A stretch of 64,000 nt of DNA, taken from the NCBI GenBank assembly GCA_036272935.1, contig DATAXP010000091.1, positions 8,964-72,963 on the forward strand, written 5' to 3'. Source of the stretch: DATAXP01 sp036272935. Lineage in GTDB: Bacteria; Planctomycetota; Planctomycetia; Pirellulales; PNKZ01. Position 1 is the first letter of the stretch; every line of letters starts with the position of its first letter. Of this stretch, positions 50,798-60,119 are shown piece by piece. Below the pieces are notes generated by a model. That model ran no database searches, had not been told where the DNA came from, and was given only the letters and a program-made list of their open reading frames with translations. Made by a program: the position numbers and the translations under genes.

Positions 50798-53763
50798 CTG
50801 TTTCCGACGAGCGACGTCATGAATGCCAGCAGGTCGGCGGCGTCTTGCGCCGTCACGTCGCGCAGCACCAGTTCGGGCATCAACGACTTGGCTTGCTTTT
50901 CGATGGCTTCGATGTCAGCACGCTTGATGCGGTGCAGTTTGCTCTGCGCGTCCTTGAGCACGATCTGCTTTTCGGAATCTTCGACGAGGAAGCCGGCGTA
51001 GATTTGCCCTTCGCTGGTTTGCACCACGTAGGGAATGTACTCGTGCGAGATCGCCTTCGAGGGTTCGAGGATCGTTTCTAGCAGCGTGGCCCGTTCATAC
51101 TTCTTACCGATCGCGCTGAGATCGGGGCCGAGCGTCCCGCCGACGCCGCGCACCTGGTGACAGTTCTTGCACTGTGCCGCGGTGCTCTGAAAGAAAATCT
51201 GCTCGCCGCGGCGCGGATCGCCCGCGAGCGCCAGGATATCGGCGGGTTTGAAGGCGGCGCCGAGGCGCTGCGGCCGCTGGCCTTCGGGGACGAATCGCTC
51301 GTAGGCGATCCGCACGTTGGCATCGGGATGGTTGACACCGGCGGCGATGGCCCGCTTCGTTAGCGCCTCGGACAATTCCTTCGCGTCGATCCATTTCAAT
51401 GCAGCCAGCGCGCCACCGGTCGTGGCCAGGGTCGCGTCGAGTAGTTTCTGCTGTTCTTTCGAGTCACCGTCGGCGGCCAAGAGCACCGGCTTAAGGGCAG
51501 ACCAATCTTGCAACTCGACAAGCGCCCCCAAGGCAGCAGCTCGCTGCGAAGTGTCGCCCGATTTCAACATCTTGAGTGCCACGTTGGCCGCGCTCTTCGG
51601 CCGCACCGTTGCCAACACAGCAAGCGCGCGTTGACGAACTTCTTGCGATGTCGAAAGGTCGTCGGCGAGCGCCAACACTTCTTCGCCCAAATCGCGAACC
51701 GATTGTGTTTCGACCATATCAAGCGCTGCAACCTGCATGGCCGGGTCGTGCAATAGCTGCTTGAGCTGCGATTGCACGGTCTGTTCATTGAGCAGCTCCT
51801 GCCATGGGCCGCGCAGGTTGGCGCCAAACAGTTCGATCGCCTGGCAGCGTATGTCGTCGTTGGTATTGCCATCGGCAGCGATATCAATCAAAGCTCGGCC
51901 AGACTGCGGATCGCTGCTCAGCGCAAGCTGTGTCACCAGCCGGCGGCGTTCGTCGGCGGTCGCGGCGATCGACAGGTTCGACCGCAGCCAGCCGGCCGTG
52001 GCTGAAGGGTTGAGCAATTGCAGCAGTGCGACGTTGTGGAGCGTGACGCCTGGGTCTTCTTTCAGCGCTTCGTACAGCGGCGCATCGCGTCCCTTGGCAG
52101 CGATGTGGATCGCTTCGAGCTGGTAGCGGTCGCGGCCGTCGTATTGGCGGGCGAGCTTCACCAGCGCGTCCATCGCTTGTGGCCCTTCAAGCTTCGGCAG
52201 CGCCAGCAGCAGTTCGCGCTTCACTTCGGGATCGGCATCGTCGGCCATCGGCAGGATCATGTCAGCATACGGTTGACCGTGGCGGCGCAAGATCCGCACG
52301 GCCAGGGCCCGCATCGAGGCGTCGGGACTCTTGAGTTGTTCGACGACTTTTTGCCGCGCGTCGCCGCCGATGCGGTCGAGCACCCACAGCGCCCGGGCAC
52401 GGTAGTTCGGCTCGTCGCTGACGAGCAGCGGCAACAACTCTGCGGCGGGCCGCTTCAGGAAGTATTCACGCGCCAGAAACTGTGTCGCCAGGTTCGGATT
52501 CTTCAAGCCTTCCAGCGCATCGCACAGCACCGTGTACGGACCGGGCTTGCCGACGCGCTTGAGCTTTTTCCCCTTCGGCGTCAGCCGGAAGATGCGGCCT
52601 TGCTCGGGATTGTTGTAGGCGTGGCCGCCGACGCCGCCGTCGTACCAATCGCTCACCAGCAAGCTGCCATCGGGAGCGACGCACACGTCGTCGGGGCGAA
52701 AATACTTGTCGTCCTTTGATGTCAGGAACACTTCGCTCGTGGCCCGCATGCCGTAGCCGACTTTCTCGTGCGGGTACCGGCGCACCTCGCGCGGGCCGGC
52801 GTCGGCGTGCAGCGGCATGTTCTTGTACTTGGGGCCGAACGCGTCGCCTTCGTAGTAGCAGATGCCGCATGGCGAACCGAAGCCCGTGACGAGCGTCGCC
52901 GGTACGAAACCGGGGATGTGGCCGCGGAAATGCCAGTGTTCGCTGAACGGGATCGATTCGGGGACGCTGCCGCGCGGCCCCGGCGGCCCACCGAACCAAC
53001 CGTAATCGCCTCCCTCCATGATCCAGCAGACGCGCACGCTGAAGTTGCCGTCGTTGTCGTTGTCGGTACAGATCGGCTCGCCGAAGCTGCTGATGCAAAC
53101 CTCGTAAGGATTGCGAAAGTTGACGGCGACGGCTTCGACCTGGCTGCCATCGAGCTCGCCGCGCAGCATGCCACCCCAGCGGAACGCGGCATGCGAGCCG
53201 TCGGTGCCGGTGACATCGAACCCCGTGTCGCCGTGAGCCATCCACCACTTGTGATCGGGGCCGAGCACCAGGCTGTGAGCGCCGTGATCGTGGTTCGGTT
53301 TGCCCAGACCGGTGAGCAGTTTCGTGGGTGGACCATCGGCCCGCAGATCGCCGTCGTTGTCCTCGTACACCCACAGGTCGGGGCTGGTGGCGACGTACAC
53401 CTTCGCACCGGCCACGCAGATGCTCATCGGCTGATTGACGCCGTCGGCGAACACGGTGACGCGATCGGCCCGGCCATCGCCGTCGGTGTCTTCGAGCACC
53501 TTGATCTTCTCAGCCGGCTGCTCCGGGGCGGCCTTGCGATAGAGTTGCGTCTCGGCAACCCACACGCGGCCGTGCGTATCGACATCGATGGCCGTGGGGT
53601 TGGTAATCATCGGCTCGGCGGCGAACACCGCGACGTCGAACTCGGGGGCCGCTTGCAGATCGGCCAATTCCGCCTCGGGCGAAAGCTGCGCGAAGCAGCG
53701 CGGCGTGATGATGGATGATGGCGCGGCCAGCGCAAGGATCAACGCGAACCAAGGGCGTGTCAT
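50794..53763 (-). CDS. PVC-type heme-binding, membrane-bound-dehydrogenase-domain protein (second)
   Basis: 989 residues from the ATG at 53763 (the frame is open upstream but unconvincing). Signal peptide MTRPWFALILALAAPSSI. Same architecture as the first: beta-propeller with Asp-rich repeats (LEDTDGDGRADRVTVFADG, YEDNDGDLRADG), HEAT-like helices (~430-800), and one C-terminal heme (CKNCHQVRGVGGTLGPDLSA, near 866) with VVQTSEGQIYAGFLVEDSE. The two proteins are divergent paralogues, not a recent duplication (different loops and spacing). First gene of the leftward cluster; its promoter is in the 204-bp divergent gap to the right. Confidence 0.9.
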   Translation of the reverse strand: MTRPWFALILALAAPSSIITPRCFAQLSPEAELADLQAAPEFDVAVFAAEPMITNPTAIDVDTHGRVWVAETQLYRKAAPEQPAEKIKVLEDTDGDGRADRVTVFADGVNQPMSICVAGAKVYVATSPDLWVYEDNDGDLRADGPPTKLLTGLGKPNHDHGAHSLVLGPDHKWWMAHGDTGFDVTGTDGSHAAFRWGGMLRGELDGSQVEAVAVNFRNPYEVCISSFGEPICTDNDNDGNFSVRVCWIMEGGDYGWFGGPPGPRGSVPESIPFSEHWHFRGHIPGFVPATLVTGFGSPCGICYYEGDAFGPKYKNMPLHADAGPREVRRYPHEKVGYGMRATSEVFLTSKDDKYFRPDDVCVAPDGSLLVSDWYDGGVGGHAYNNPEQGRIFRLTPKGKKLKRVGKPGPYTVLCDALEGLKNPNLATQFLAREYFLKRPAAELLPLLVSDEPNYRARALWVLDRIGGDARQKVVEQLKSPDASMRALAVRILRRHGQPYADMILPMADDADPEVKRELLLALPKLEGPQAMDALVKLARQYDGRDRYQLEAIHIAAKGRDAPLYEALKEDPGVTLHNVALLQLLNPSATAGWLRSNLSIAATADERRRLVTQLALSSDPQSGRALIDIAADGNTNDDIRCQAIELFGANLRGPWQELLNEQTVQSQLKQLLHDPAMQVAALDMVETQSVRDLGEEVLALADDLSTSQEVRQRALAVLATVRPKSAANVALKMLKSGDTSQRAAALGALVELQDWSALKPVLLAADGDSKEQQKLLDATLATTGGALAALKWIDAKELSEALTKRAIAAGVNHPDANVRIAYERFVPEGQRPQRLGAAFKPADILALAGDPRRGEQIFFQSTAAQCKNCHQVRGVGGTLGPDLSAIGKKYERATLLETILEPSKAISHEYIPYVVQTSEGQIYAGFLVEDSEKQIVLKDAQSKLHRIKRADIEAIEKQAKSLMPELVLRDVTAQDAADLLAFMTSLVGNR

Positions 53764-53967
53764 GCAAAAATCCAGGGAGGTAAACGAGCGGCAAAAGACA
53801 GCAAGGCGGGAGCGGCGATGTTCCGGCGATACGGCGGCGAGTCTCATTGTAGCCTGCTGAAAACCGAGGGTGCAATTCGCCCGTGGATTCGCGAAGCCCA
53901 GTTAATTGCTCGCGTCCGCTGCGGTTATCCGCATCGGACGCGAGATGCAATGAAAGGCAGGCTACTC

Positions 53968-54951
53968 ATGAAGATTGTCATCCCTGGCGGCAGTGGGCAG
54001 GTGGGCACCGTGTTGGCTCGGGCGTTCGTCACGGCGGGGCACGAGGTAACTGTGCTCAGCCGACGTCCCATCGCGGCGCCGTGGCGCGTCGAGCGATGGG
54101 ACGGCGAGACGGTCGGCCCCTGGGCGAGCGAATTGGAAGGGGCCGACGCGGTGATCAACCTTGCCGGGCGCAGCGTCAATTGCCGTTACACGGCAAAGCA
54201 TCGCCGCGAGATCATGGAGTCGCGAGTGAAATCGACCCAAGCGGTGGGTCGCGCCATCGGCGCAGCCTCGCGGCCGCCGCGCGTTTGGTTGCAAGCGAGC
54301 ACCGCGACGATCTACGCGCATCGCTTCGATGCCGACAACGACGAAGCGACCGGAATCATCGGCGGCCGCGAGCCCGATGCACCGCAGCATTGGAAGTTCA
54401 GCATCGACGTCGCCACAGCCTGGGAGCGAGCGGCTAGCAAGGCGATCGTTCCCGCTACCCGCAAGGTGCTGCTGCGTTCGGCGATGACCATGAGCCCCGA
54501 CGCCGGTGGCGTGTTCGCGATGCTGCTGCGGCTGGTTCGCTTGGGGTTGGGAGGAACGTGCGGCGACGGCAAGCAGTGCATGTCGTGGATTCACGAGCAC
54601 GACTTCGTGCGCGCCGTCGCCTGGCTGATCGAGCATGCGGAGCTGTCAGGTCCCGTGAATCTTGCCGCTCCGTTTCCGCTGCCGAACACCGAATTCATGC
54701 GAGTGCTGCGGCGGGCGTGGGGCACGCGCGTTGGTTTGCCGGCAAAGGCGTGGATGCTGGAGATCGGCACTCGGTTGCTGCGAACCGAGAGCGAATTGAT
54801 CCTCAAGAGCCGGCGCGTGGTGCCCCGCCGGCTGCTCGATTCGGGCTTCGCGTTCAAATTTCCAACATGGCCCGCCGCGGCCGAGGAACTGTGCGCCCGC
54901 ACGCGCGGCATCGAACAACCACTGATAGCACTGATTCCACGGATAACATGA
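53968..54951 (+). CDS. TIGR01777-family NAD-dependent epimerase
   Basis: 327 residues from the ATG at 53968 (an ATG at 53950 is possible; AGGCAGG lies between). Extended SDR fold: MKIVIPGGSGQVGTVLARAF (dinucleotide motif GGSGQVG), ADAVINLAGRSVNCRY, SRVKSTQAVGRAI and LQASTATIYAHRFD, then DUF1731-like C-terminus. TIGR01777 members, related to YfcH/cell-division inhibitor SULA-like proteins, have unknown substrates. 12 bp upstream of the desaturase gene, probably co-transcribed. Confidence 0.88.
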   Translation: MKIVIPGGSGQVGTVLARAFVTAGHEVTVLSRRPIAAPWRVERWDGETVGPWASELEGADAVINLAGRSVNCRYTAKHRREIMESRVKSTQAVGRAIGAASRPPRVWLQASTATIYAHRFDADNDEATGIIGGREPDAPQHWKFSIDVATAWERAASKAIVPATRKVLLRSAMTMSPDAGGVFAMLLRLVRLGLGGTCGDGKQCMSWIHEHDFVRAVAWLIEHAELSGPVNLAAPFPLPNTEFMRVLRRAWGTRVGLPAKAWMLEIGTRLLRTESELILKSRRVVPRRLLDSGFAFKFPTWPAAAEELCARTRGIEQPLIALIPRIT

Positions 54952-54963
54952 AGGTCGCGAACC

Positions 54964-55800
54964 ATGATGCCCATTCAAACCGCGAACGCTCGCCCACAGG
55001 TCGATCTACACATACCGCGGTTGGCCGAAGTCGGCCGAGACCTCCTGACCCTGAGCCGCTCGCAACGATTCGTCGCTCTGACATTACCCTTTGTCTGGAC
55101 CGGGGCGTACGCGTTCTTTGCCGCGATCGGCTGGTGGCCTGCAGCGATCGTTGCTGCGGCCGGGTACACGTTCTACAGCTACGGCTCGACGTCGCACGAT
55201 TTGGTGCATGGAAACTTGGGTTTGCCGAGTTGGTTGACCAATGTTTTCTTGGCATTCATCGAGCTGGCCGGGATGCGCAGCGGGCACGCTTATCGCGCAG
55301 CTCACCTGCACCATCACGCGTTTTTTCCCGATCACGATGACGTTGAAGCGGCCGGTGCTCACACGTCGTTCACTGGCGCGCTGCTGCAAGGGCCTGCACA
55401 TCAGGTCTCGATTTGGCGCTGGGCGCTGCGATACGCAAACCGCGACCGCGCGTGGATCATTGGCGAGATTACGGCCATTGCTTGCATCGCCGTGGCGTCG
55501 ATTCTGATCTCGCAGGTCACGCCGGCGCCGTTGGTTTGGGTCGTGCTTGTTGTTCTCGGTAGTTGGACCTTTCCGTTCCTTACCGCCTGGCTGGTACATG
55601 ACTCTCAAGGCGCCGATATCCTTCAGCAAACTCGGCGCTTCCGCGGAAATGTTGCGGCTATCGTTTTCCGAAACCATCTGTATCACCTTGAGCACCATCT
55701 CTATCCGCGCGTGCCGCACCAACGTTGGCCAGAACTCGCTCGTCGGCTCGATCCGTTCCTGGACCGTGCCGCCGTGAGGCCAGTGGTGATGAAGTTCTAA
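54964..55800 (+). CDS. Membrane fatty-acid desaturase/carotenoid-oxygenase-type di-iron enzyme
   Basis: 278 residues with four or more membrane helices. Three histidine boxes: HDLVH (~79), HLHHH (~115) and LYHLEHHLYP (~243), the membrane di-iron FA-desaturase/beta-carotene ketolase pattern. The exact substrate (acyl chain or carotenoid) cannot be told apart from motifs alone. It follows the TIGR01777 gene by 12 bp, and a redox two-component pair lies just downstream. Confidence 0.88.
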   Translation: MMPIQTANARPQVDLHIPRLAEVGRDLLTLSRSQRFVALTLPFVWTGAYAFFAAIGWWPAAIVAAAGYTFYSYGSTSHDLVHGNLGLPSWLTNVFLAFIELAGMRSGHAYRAAHLHHHAFFPDHDDVEAAGAHTSFTGALLQGPAHQVSIWRWALRYANRDRAWIIGEITAIACIAVASILISQVTPAPLVWVVLVVLGSWTFPFLTAWLVHDSQGADILQQTRRFRGNVAAIVFRNHLYHLEHHLYPRVPHQRWPELARRLDPFLDRAAVRPVVMKF

Positions 55801-55913
55801 GGCCTCGGGCGCATTTCCGACGCTGCGATTTGGTTGCAGTTACGCCGGGCGGCTACAATCGGCGGACCGCAGCAGCGGCCGGATGGACACCCCGCATCGG
55901 TACTTGATCGCGC

Positions 55914-56903
55914 ATGGGGCTTTCCTCGCCAAGCAGTGATGACCGACAGCGCAGCCTGGTGACCGCGATCGTCGGCGATGGCCGATTTCTGATCGTATTC
56001 ACCGGGCTGTGCCTTACCTTGGCCGGAGGCTTCTGCCTGTTTCAATCGGCCACCGGACACTTCCTGCCGCACGACATCGCCTACCTGGGGATGACGGCCG
56101 ACGAGCTGTGCAGCATCAACGAGTGCCGCATTGTCCACTTCATGTTTCACGATCGGGTGTCGTTCGGCGGCGTGTTGATCGTGATCGGCGCTCTGTATAT
56201 GTGGCTGGCCGAATTTCCGTTGAAGGCCCGCGAGCCGTGGGCGTGGTGGGCACTCGCCTCCAGCGGTGCTTTGGGATTCGTGAGCTTCTTGAGCTATCTG
56301 GGCTACGGCTACCTCGACTCGTGGCATGGTGCGGCGACGTTGCTGTTGTTGCCGTGCTTTCTCGTCGGCATGCTGCGGGCATGGCAGACGCTGCCGAGGC
56401 CAAAAGGCGCCAGGACGCTGTGGAAGCCGTCGATGCCGCTTGAATGGCACACGCAGCTTGGCATGGGACGGTGCCGCCTAGTTACCGCGGCGGTCGGCAT
56501 CTTCGGTGCTGGCACGACGATCAGCACCATCGGCATGACGACCGTGTTTGTGCCGCAGGACCTGGCCTTCATGGAGGTGACGGCCGACTACTTGCGAAAC
56601 GTTAATCCGCACCTGGTGCCGCTGATTGCGCACGACCGCGCTGGCTTCGGCGGCGGCCTTTGTTCGGCGGGATATGCATTGCTGGCCATCGTCTGGTGTG
56701 CAGCACCGAGCCGCAACCTGTGGGAGATTCTCGCGCTGGTGGGGGCCATCGGCTTCTCGGCGGCGATCGGCGTTCACCTCACGATCGGATACACCGATTT
56801 CATGCACCTTCTGCCCGCATGCGCTGGGGCGGTGCTGTGGGCCGCCGGAGTCGCGCTTTGCTTTAAGCCGATGACCGCATTGCATCCGCACACCGCTGAA
56901 TAG
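55914..56903 (+). CDS. Membrane protein with internal duplication
   Basis: 329 residues, family not recognised, about eight membrane helices. The two halves repeat the same motif: HFLPHDIAYLGMTADELCSI then HDRVSFGGVLIVIGALY (near 48 and 79), and VFVPQDLAFMEVTADYLRNV then HDRAGFGGGLCSAGYALL (near 207 and 240). The shared core is P-(H/Q)-D-x-A-(Y/F)-x-x-x-T-A-D-x-L and H-D-R-x-x-F-G-G. The invariant His/Asp/Arg near the membrane suggest a transport or catalytic site. In the same direction as the desaturase. Confidence 0.8.
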   Translation: MGLSSPSSDDRQRSLVTAIVGDGRFLIVFTGLCLTLAGGFCLFQSATGHFLPHDIAYLGMTADELCSINECRIVHFMFHDRVSFGGVLIVIGALYMWLAEFPLKAREPWAWWALASSGALGFVSFLSYLGYGYLDSWHGAATLLLLPCFLVGMLRAWQTLPRPKGARTLWKPSMPLEWHTQLGMGRCRLVTAAVGIFGAGTTISTIGMTTVFVPQDLAFMEVTADYLRNVNPHLVPLIAHDRAGFGGGLCSAGYALLAIVWCAAPSRNLWEILALVGAIGFSAAIGVHLTIGYTDFMHLLPACAGAVLWAAGVALCFKPMTALHPHTAE

Positions 56904-56920
56904 CGAATTCTGGTTCGCGT

Positions 56921-57502
56921 TCACTCGGGTGCGAGTTTTTGTAGCTTGCGTTGCAGCGAACGGCGGTGGATGCCGAGGCGGCGGGCTGCTTCGGAGACGT
57001 TGCCCCCGCAGTCGGACAGCACGCGCTGGATGTGCTCCCACTCGCGGCGCGCGAGGCTTGGCACCTGATATTCGTCGGCACGAACGTCGAGCACCGGCTG
57101 CTCGGCGCGGGCAAACGCGGCGAGGATCTCGTCGGCGTCGGCCGGTTTGGTCACGTAGTTCGTCGCTCCCAGGCGCATCGCGTCGACGGCCGTGGCGATA
57201 CTGCCGAAGCCGGTGAGCACGAGGACCCTTGTGGCTTGGTCGATCCGCTTGAGCGCTTGCAGCAATTCGAGACCCGAGCGACCCGGCATGCGCAAATCGA
57301 CGACCGCCAGCTCGGATGATTCTTCTTCGGCCAAGACCACGGCCTCGTCGTAGTTTCTGGCGACACGGACTGCATAGCCGCGGCGTTCAAGCGAGCGGGC
57401 CAATTGCCGGCGCAACGGTTCATTGTCGTCAACGACTAGGATCGACGGGGCGTCGGATGCCACTCTCGCAGGCTTACTTGCCGGCAGGCTGCGCGTCGTC
57501 AT
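56921..57502 (-). CDS. regA: RegA/ActR-type response regulator
   Basis: 193 residues. Receiver (~20-135): ILVVDDNEPLRRQLARSLER, phospho-acceptor Asp in LAVVDLRMPGRSG, Thr in VLVLTGFGS, Lys in YVTKPADAD. The C-terminal Fis-type HTH is GGNVSEAARRLGIHRRSLQR, very close to RegA/PrrA/ActR. Known partners regulate photosynthesis, respiration and carbon/nitrogen fixation by redox state. Its ATG overlaps the regB stop (ATGA), so the pair is coupled. Confidence 0.92.
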   Translation of the reverse strand: MTTRSLPASKPARVASDAPSILVVDDNEPLRRQLARSLERRGYAVRVARNYDEAVVLAEEESSELAVVDLRMPGRSGLELLQALKRIDQATRVLVLTGFGSIATAVDAMRLGATNYVTKPADADEILAAFARAEQPVLDVRADEYQVPSLARREWEHIQRVLSDCGGNVSEAARRLGIHRRSLQRKLQKLAPE

Positions 57503-58884
57503 GAGGCAGCCACCTCGCGCGCGGCGTCGGCGGGCAATTGGATGGTGACCGTCGTGCCAGCGCCGAGCTGCGACTGAATCGACAGATTTCCGCCTAGCCG
57601 CTCGACGACGCGGCGAGCCAGGAACAAGCCCAGCCCCATGCCACTGCCGGGTTCCTTGGTCGTGAAGAACGGTTCGCCCGCGCGGCGGCGCACGTCGTCG
57701 CTCATTCCCGGCCCGGCGTCAGTCACCGTGATCGACAAGCCTTCCTCGTCGGCCGAGGCGACCACCTGCACACGATCCTCGGCCGGCGACACCTGCAACG
57801 CGTTCTGCACCACCGCCCTGAGCGCCTGGCAAACCGCGAGCTTGGGTAATCGCATGCTGCGGCTGGCGACTCGCGGATCGACCGTCATTTCCAACCGATC
57901 GCCTGCGGCAGTGTTCGCAAAGACTGTTCGCAGCAGTTCGTCGGTCGTAGTGCGTTGCCAAGCTTCGCCGACGCTTTCGCCAGCGGTCGACGCCATCGAG
58001 TCAAGAATCCGCCGGCAGCGATCGACCTCGCTGCGGATCAGCCGCGTGTCGGCGATCGCTTCATCATCGAGCACGCCTTGTTCGAGCGTCAATTCCAAAT
58101 CGCGCACCAGGACGGCGATCGTCGACAGCGGCGAGGCCAGCTCGTGCGCCGCGCCGGCGGCCAGCGTGCCCAGGGCGTCGAGCTTGTCGTACTGCGCCTT
58201 GCGCTGCCGGGCTTCGTCGAGCTCGGCATCGCGGCGGGCCAGTTCGCTGGTGACGCGCGTGATGAAGTAGACGATGAACGTCGCCGCTGCGCCGAACGCG
58301 ACCAGACTGCCTTGCAAGTGCAGGCTCATCGGTCCCGGCGCGGTGCGCGTGTGATGGTGCATGGCATGCTCGTGTTCCGGCCCGTGCTCGAGCGCTGAGA
58401 GCGACACGTGCACAAAGAACAACAGCGCGAAACAGAGGAACGCGGCCGCGTCGAGCGTCCAGGCCCAGCGCGCGGGCAGCACAGCCGCCGCCAACGCGAT
58501 ATTCACCAGGTAGAAGACGGTAAACGGGTTCGACGGCCCGCCGGTGTAGTACAGCAGCACGGTGAGAAACAGGTTGTCGAGCATCATCAGCGAACCGGCG
58601 AGCCATTGGCCGCGCCCGGCCGTCGACAGCCAGCTCGTCTGCCCGGCGCGAAGCCATTGCCCCAGGCCGATGTTGCTCACCGCTGCCAGGGCGATCACCG
58701 ACAGCATTTGCGAAATCGGCAGCTCGATGTCCATGCCCCAGCGCACCACGATGATCGTCGCGAGCTGGCTGGCAATGGCTGCCCAGCGCATCTTGTGCAG
58801 CCAGGCGAGATTGATCTTCGCCCGCTCAACCCACGGGTTGGTGGCGCTCGGCGGCGAGGCGGATGTTGTGGCAAGTTGCAGCAT
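57499..58884 (-). CDS. regB: RegB/PrrB-type redox-sensing histidine kinase
   Basis: 461 residues from the ATG at 58884; upstream open frame is a palindromic repeat. Six membrane helices in the N-half. Redox signatures: quinone-site GGPSNPFTVFYLVNIALAA (GGxxNPF) near 130, and a conserved cysteine in RSEVDRCRRILDSM (~290), the equivalent of RegB Cys265. H-box AAGAAHELASPLSTIAVLV, N-box VVQNALQVSP, G1 VTDAGPGMS, G2 GSGMGLGLFLARRV. Senses the redox state of the quinone pool and phosphorylates RegA. A His-rich stretch (EHGPEHEHAMHHH) lies between helices. Confidence 0.93.
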   Translation of the reverse strand: MLQLATTSASPPSATNPWVERAKINLAWLHKMRWAAIASQLATIIVVRWGMDIELPISQMLSVIALAAVSNIGLGQWLRAGQTSWLSTAGRGQWLAGSLMMLDNLFLTVLLYYTGGPSNPFTVFYLVNIALAAAVLPARWAWTLDAAAFLCFALLFFVHVSLSALEHGPEHEHAMHHHTRTAPGPMSLHLQGSLVAFGAAATFIVYFITRVTSELARRDAELDEARQRKAQYDKLDALGTLAAGAAHELASPLSTIAVLVRDLELTLEQGVLDDEAIADTRLIRSEVDRCRRILDSMASTAGESVGEAWQRTTTDELLRTVFANTAAGDRLEMTVDPRVASRSMRLPKLAVCQALRAVVQNALQVSPAEDRVQVVASADEEGLSITVTDAGPGMSDDVRRRAGEPFFTTKEPGSGMGLGLFLARRVVERLGGNLSIQSQLGAGTTVTIQLPADAAREVAAS

Positions 58885-58940
58885 GCGGAGGACCAGTATC
58901 GGCCGGCGCGCGGCGATCTGCCAGAGCGGCCACCCAAGTT

Positions 58941-59052
58941 CCAGCACGGTCTCCCGACCGTGCTGGCCCGCGTGGGCAAGAGCGCGATGCCATCGACGCA
59001 CCACAGGGAGACCTGCGGTCGGGGGCAATGGCATGGTCGGGAGACCATGCCA
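58941..59052. repeat. Two palindromes of the GGTCTCCCGACC family upstream of the pilin-like gene
   Basis: CCAGCACGGTC-TCCC-GACCGTGCTGG (58941-58966) is a perfect 11-bp hairpin. TGGCATGGTC-GGGA-GACCATGCCA (59029-59052) is a perfect 10-bp hairpin with the same loop core on the other strand. The same core appears at 39901-39983. It lies in the divergent gap between regB and the pilin-like gene. Confidence 0.75.
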
Positions 59053-59173
59053 GAACGAGTAAGCCGGCGTCTGCGCCTGCGACAATTCACCACAGTTGCG
59101 GGGCGCCGCGCGGCGGCTAGGCTGAGAGGCCGACCGTCCACCCGAACAGCAACTTTCAACGAGGACCGCCGCC

Positions 59174-60058
59174 ATGATCGGCTGCCGCATCGATTCGCCC
59201 GCTCCGCGCCGTTTGGGACTGACGCTGATGGAACTGGTCGTGGTGCTGACGATCCTCGTGGCTCTGGGAGGAATCGTGGCGGCTTTGCTCCCCGACTTCC
59301 TGACGAAGGCTCACGACGCCGTGACGGTCACGAACATCGCGGAGGTCGACAAGGCGATCATGGGCTTCCTGAGCACGAACTTGCAGTACCCGGATTACTT
59401 CGACTCGATCACCAACGGCACAAACATGTATAGTCGTGCCGTATTCAACCCAACCGGCTCGTACTCTAGCCAGTACGGCAATCAAGCGACGTACAACGGG
59501 CAGAACGTCTTCAGTGTCACTTCGTTAACGGCATCCCAATCGCAAAGTCTGATGGCCGGCGGAATCCAGCATCTGATGACGATGCAAGATCCCCCAAGCA
59601 ACGACGGCGCGACCTTCGGTTGCTACCTTTCCGCACCGTTCAATCCCACGACCGGGGCGGCGAACAGCGGGTCTTTCCAGACCGTCAGCTCGACCTCGAC
59701 TCCGAAGGTGATCATGGTCAACGATCCCAGCTACATGCAGAACGTGATGCACGTCCCGCCGCCGTCGGACGGGAATGGCGGAATCCAACTCTATAACACC
59801 GACTACATCTACGTGGTGTTCGGCCTGGGTCAGTATTGCTCGATCGTGGGCAACCGGGCCTATGGCATGTTCGAGTGCCCCGTCAGCTTTGGCGAGCACC
59901 AATACGAGCAGCCGCAGAACTCGTACGCGCGGATGCTCTGTGCCTTCCGGGTGTACAGCGATGGCGACCGCTGCGAGTTCGTTGGCTCGGCGCATCCCGA
60001 TCCGACCGGCTTCGGCACGGCGGCGATGCACACCGAGGAGTTCTATCAGACGAATTAG
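59174..60058 (+). CDS. Type IV pilin/pseudopilin-like (DUF1559-related) protein
   Basis: 294 residues. A prepilin-type N-terminus: RRLGLTLMELVVVLTILVAL, with Gly before the cleavage site, Glu at +5 and a long hydrophobic helix. The mature body is polar, rich in Ser/Asn/Gln and Tyr (NPTGSYSSQYGNQATYNGQN), with cysteines. The N-methylation signal is typical for planctomycete type II secretion-like proteins. No assembly ATPase is near, so it probably uses a complex encoded elsewhere. Confidence 0.85.
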   Translation: MIGCRIDSPAPRRLGLTLMELVVVLTILVALGGIVAALLPDFLTKAHDAVTVTNIAEVDKAIMGFLSTNLQYPDYFDSITNGTNMYSRAVFNPTGSYSSQYGNQATYNGQNVFSVTSLTASQSQSLMAGGIQHLMTMQDPPSNDGATFGCYLSAPFNPTTGAANSGSFQTVSSTSTPKVIMVNDPSYMQNVMHVPPPSDGNGGIQLYNTDYIYVVFGLGQYCSIVGNRAYGMFECPVSFGEHQYEQPQNSYARMLCAFRVYSDGDRCEFVGSAHPDPTGFGTAAMHTEEFYQTN

Positions 60059-60074
60059 GACAGGGGGTCGCCGT

Positions 60075-60098
60075 GGCAGGCAGGAATGCCTGCCCCAC
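60075..60098. repeat. Second copy of the GGCAGGCAGGAATGCC repeat
   Basis: These 24 bp are identical to 3689-3712. The copy lies in the gap between the pilin-like gene and cca, 22 bp before the preferred cca start. Confidence 0.75.
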
Positions 60099-60119
60099 GC
60101 GGCACTTGACGCGCTTGGC

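Noticed and set aside
58885..59190. N-terminal extension of RegB by about 100 residues
   Set aside because: The extension is the translation of a palindromic repeat and lacks protein-like composition; the ATG at 58884 gives normal RegB length.
59775..60119. N-terminal extension of cca
   Set aside because: It overlaps the pilin-like gene in another frame and a dispersed repeat; homology begins after 60120.
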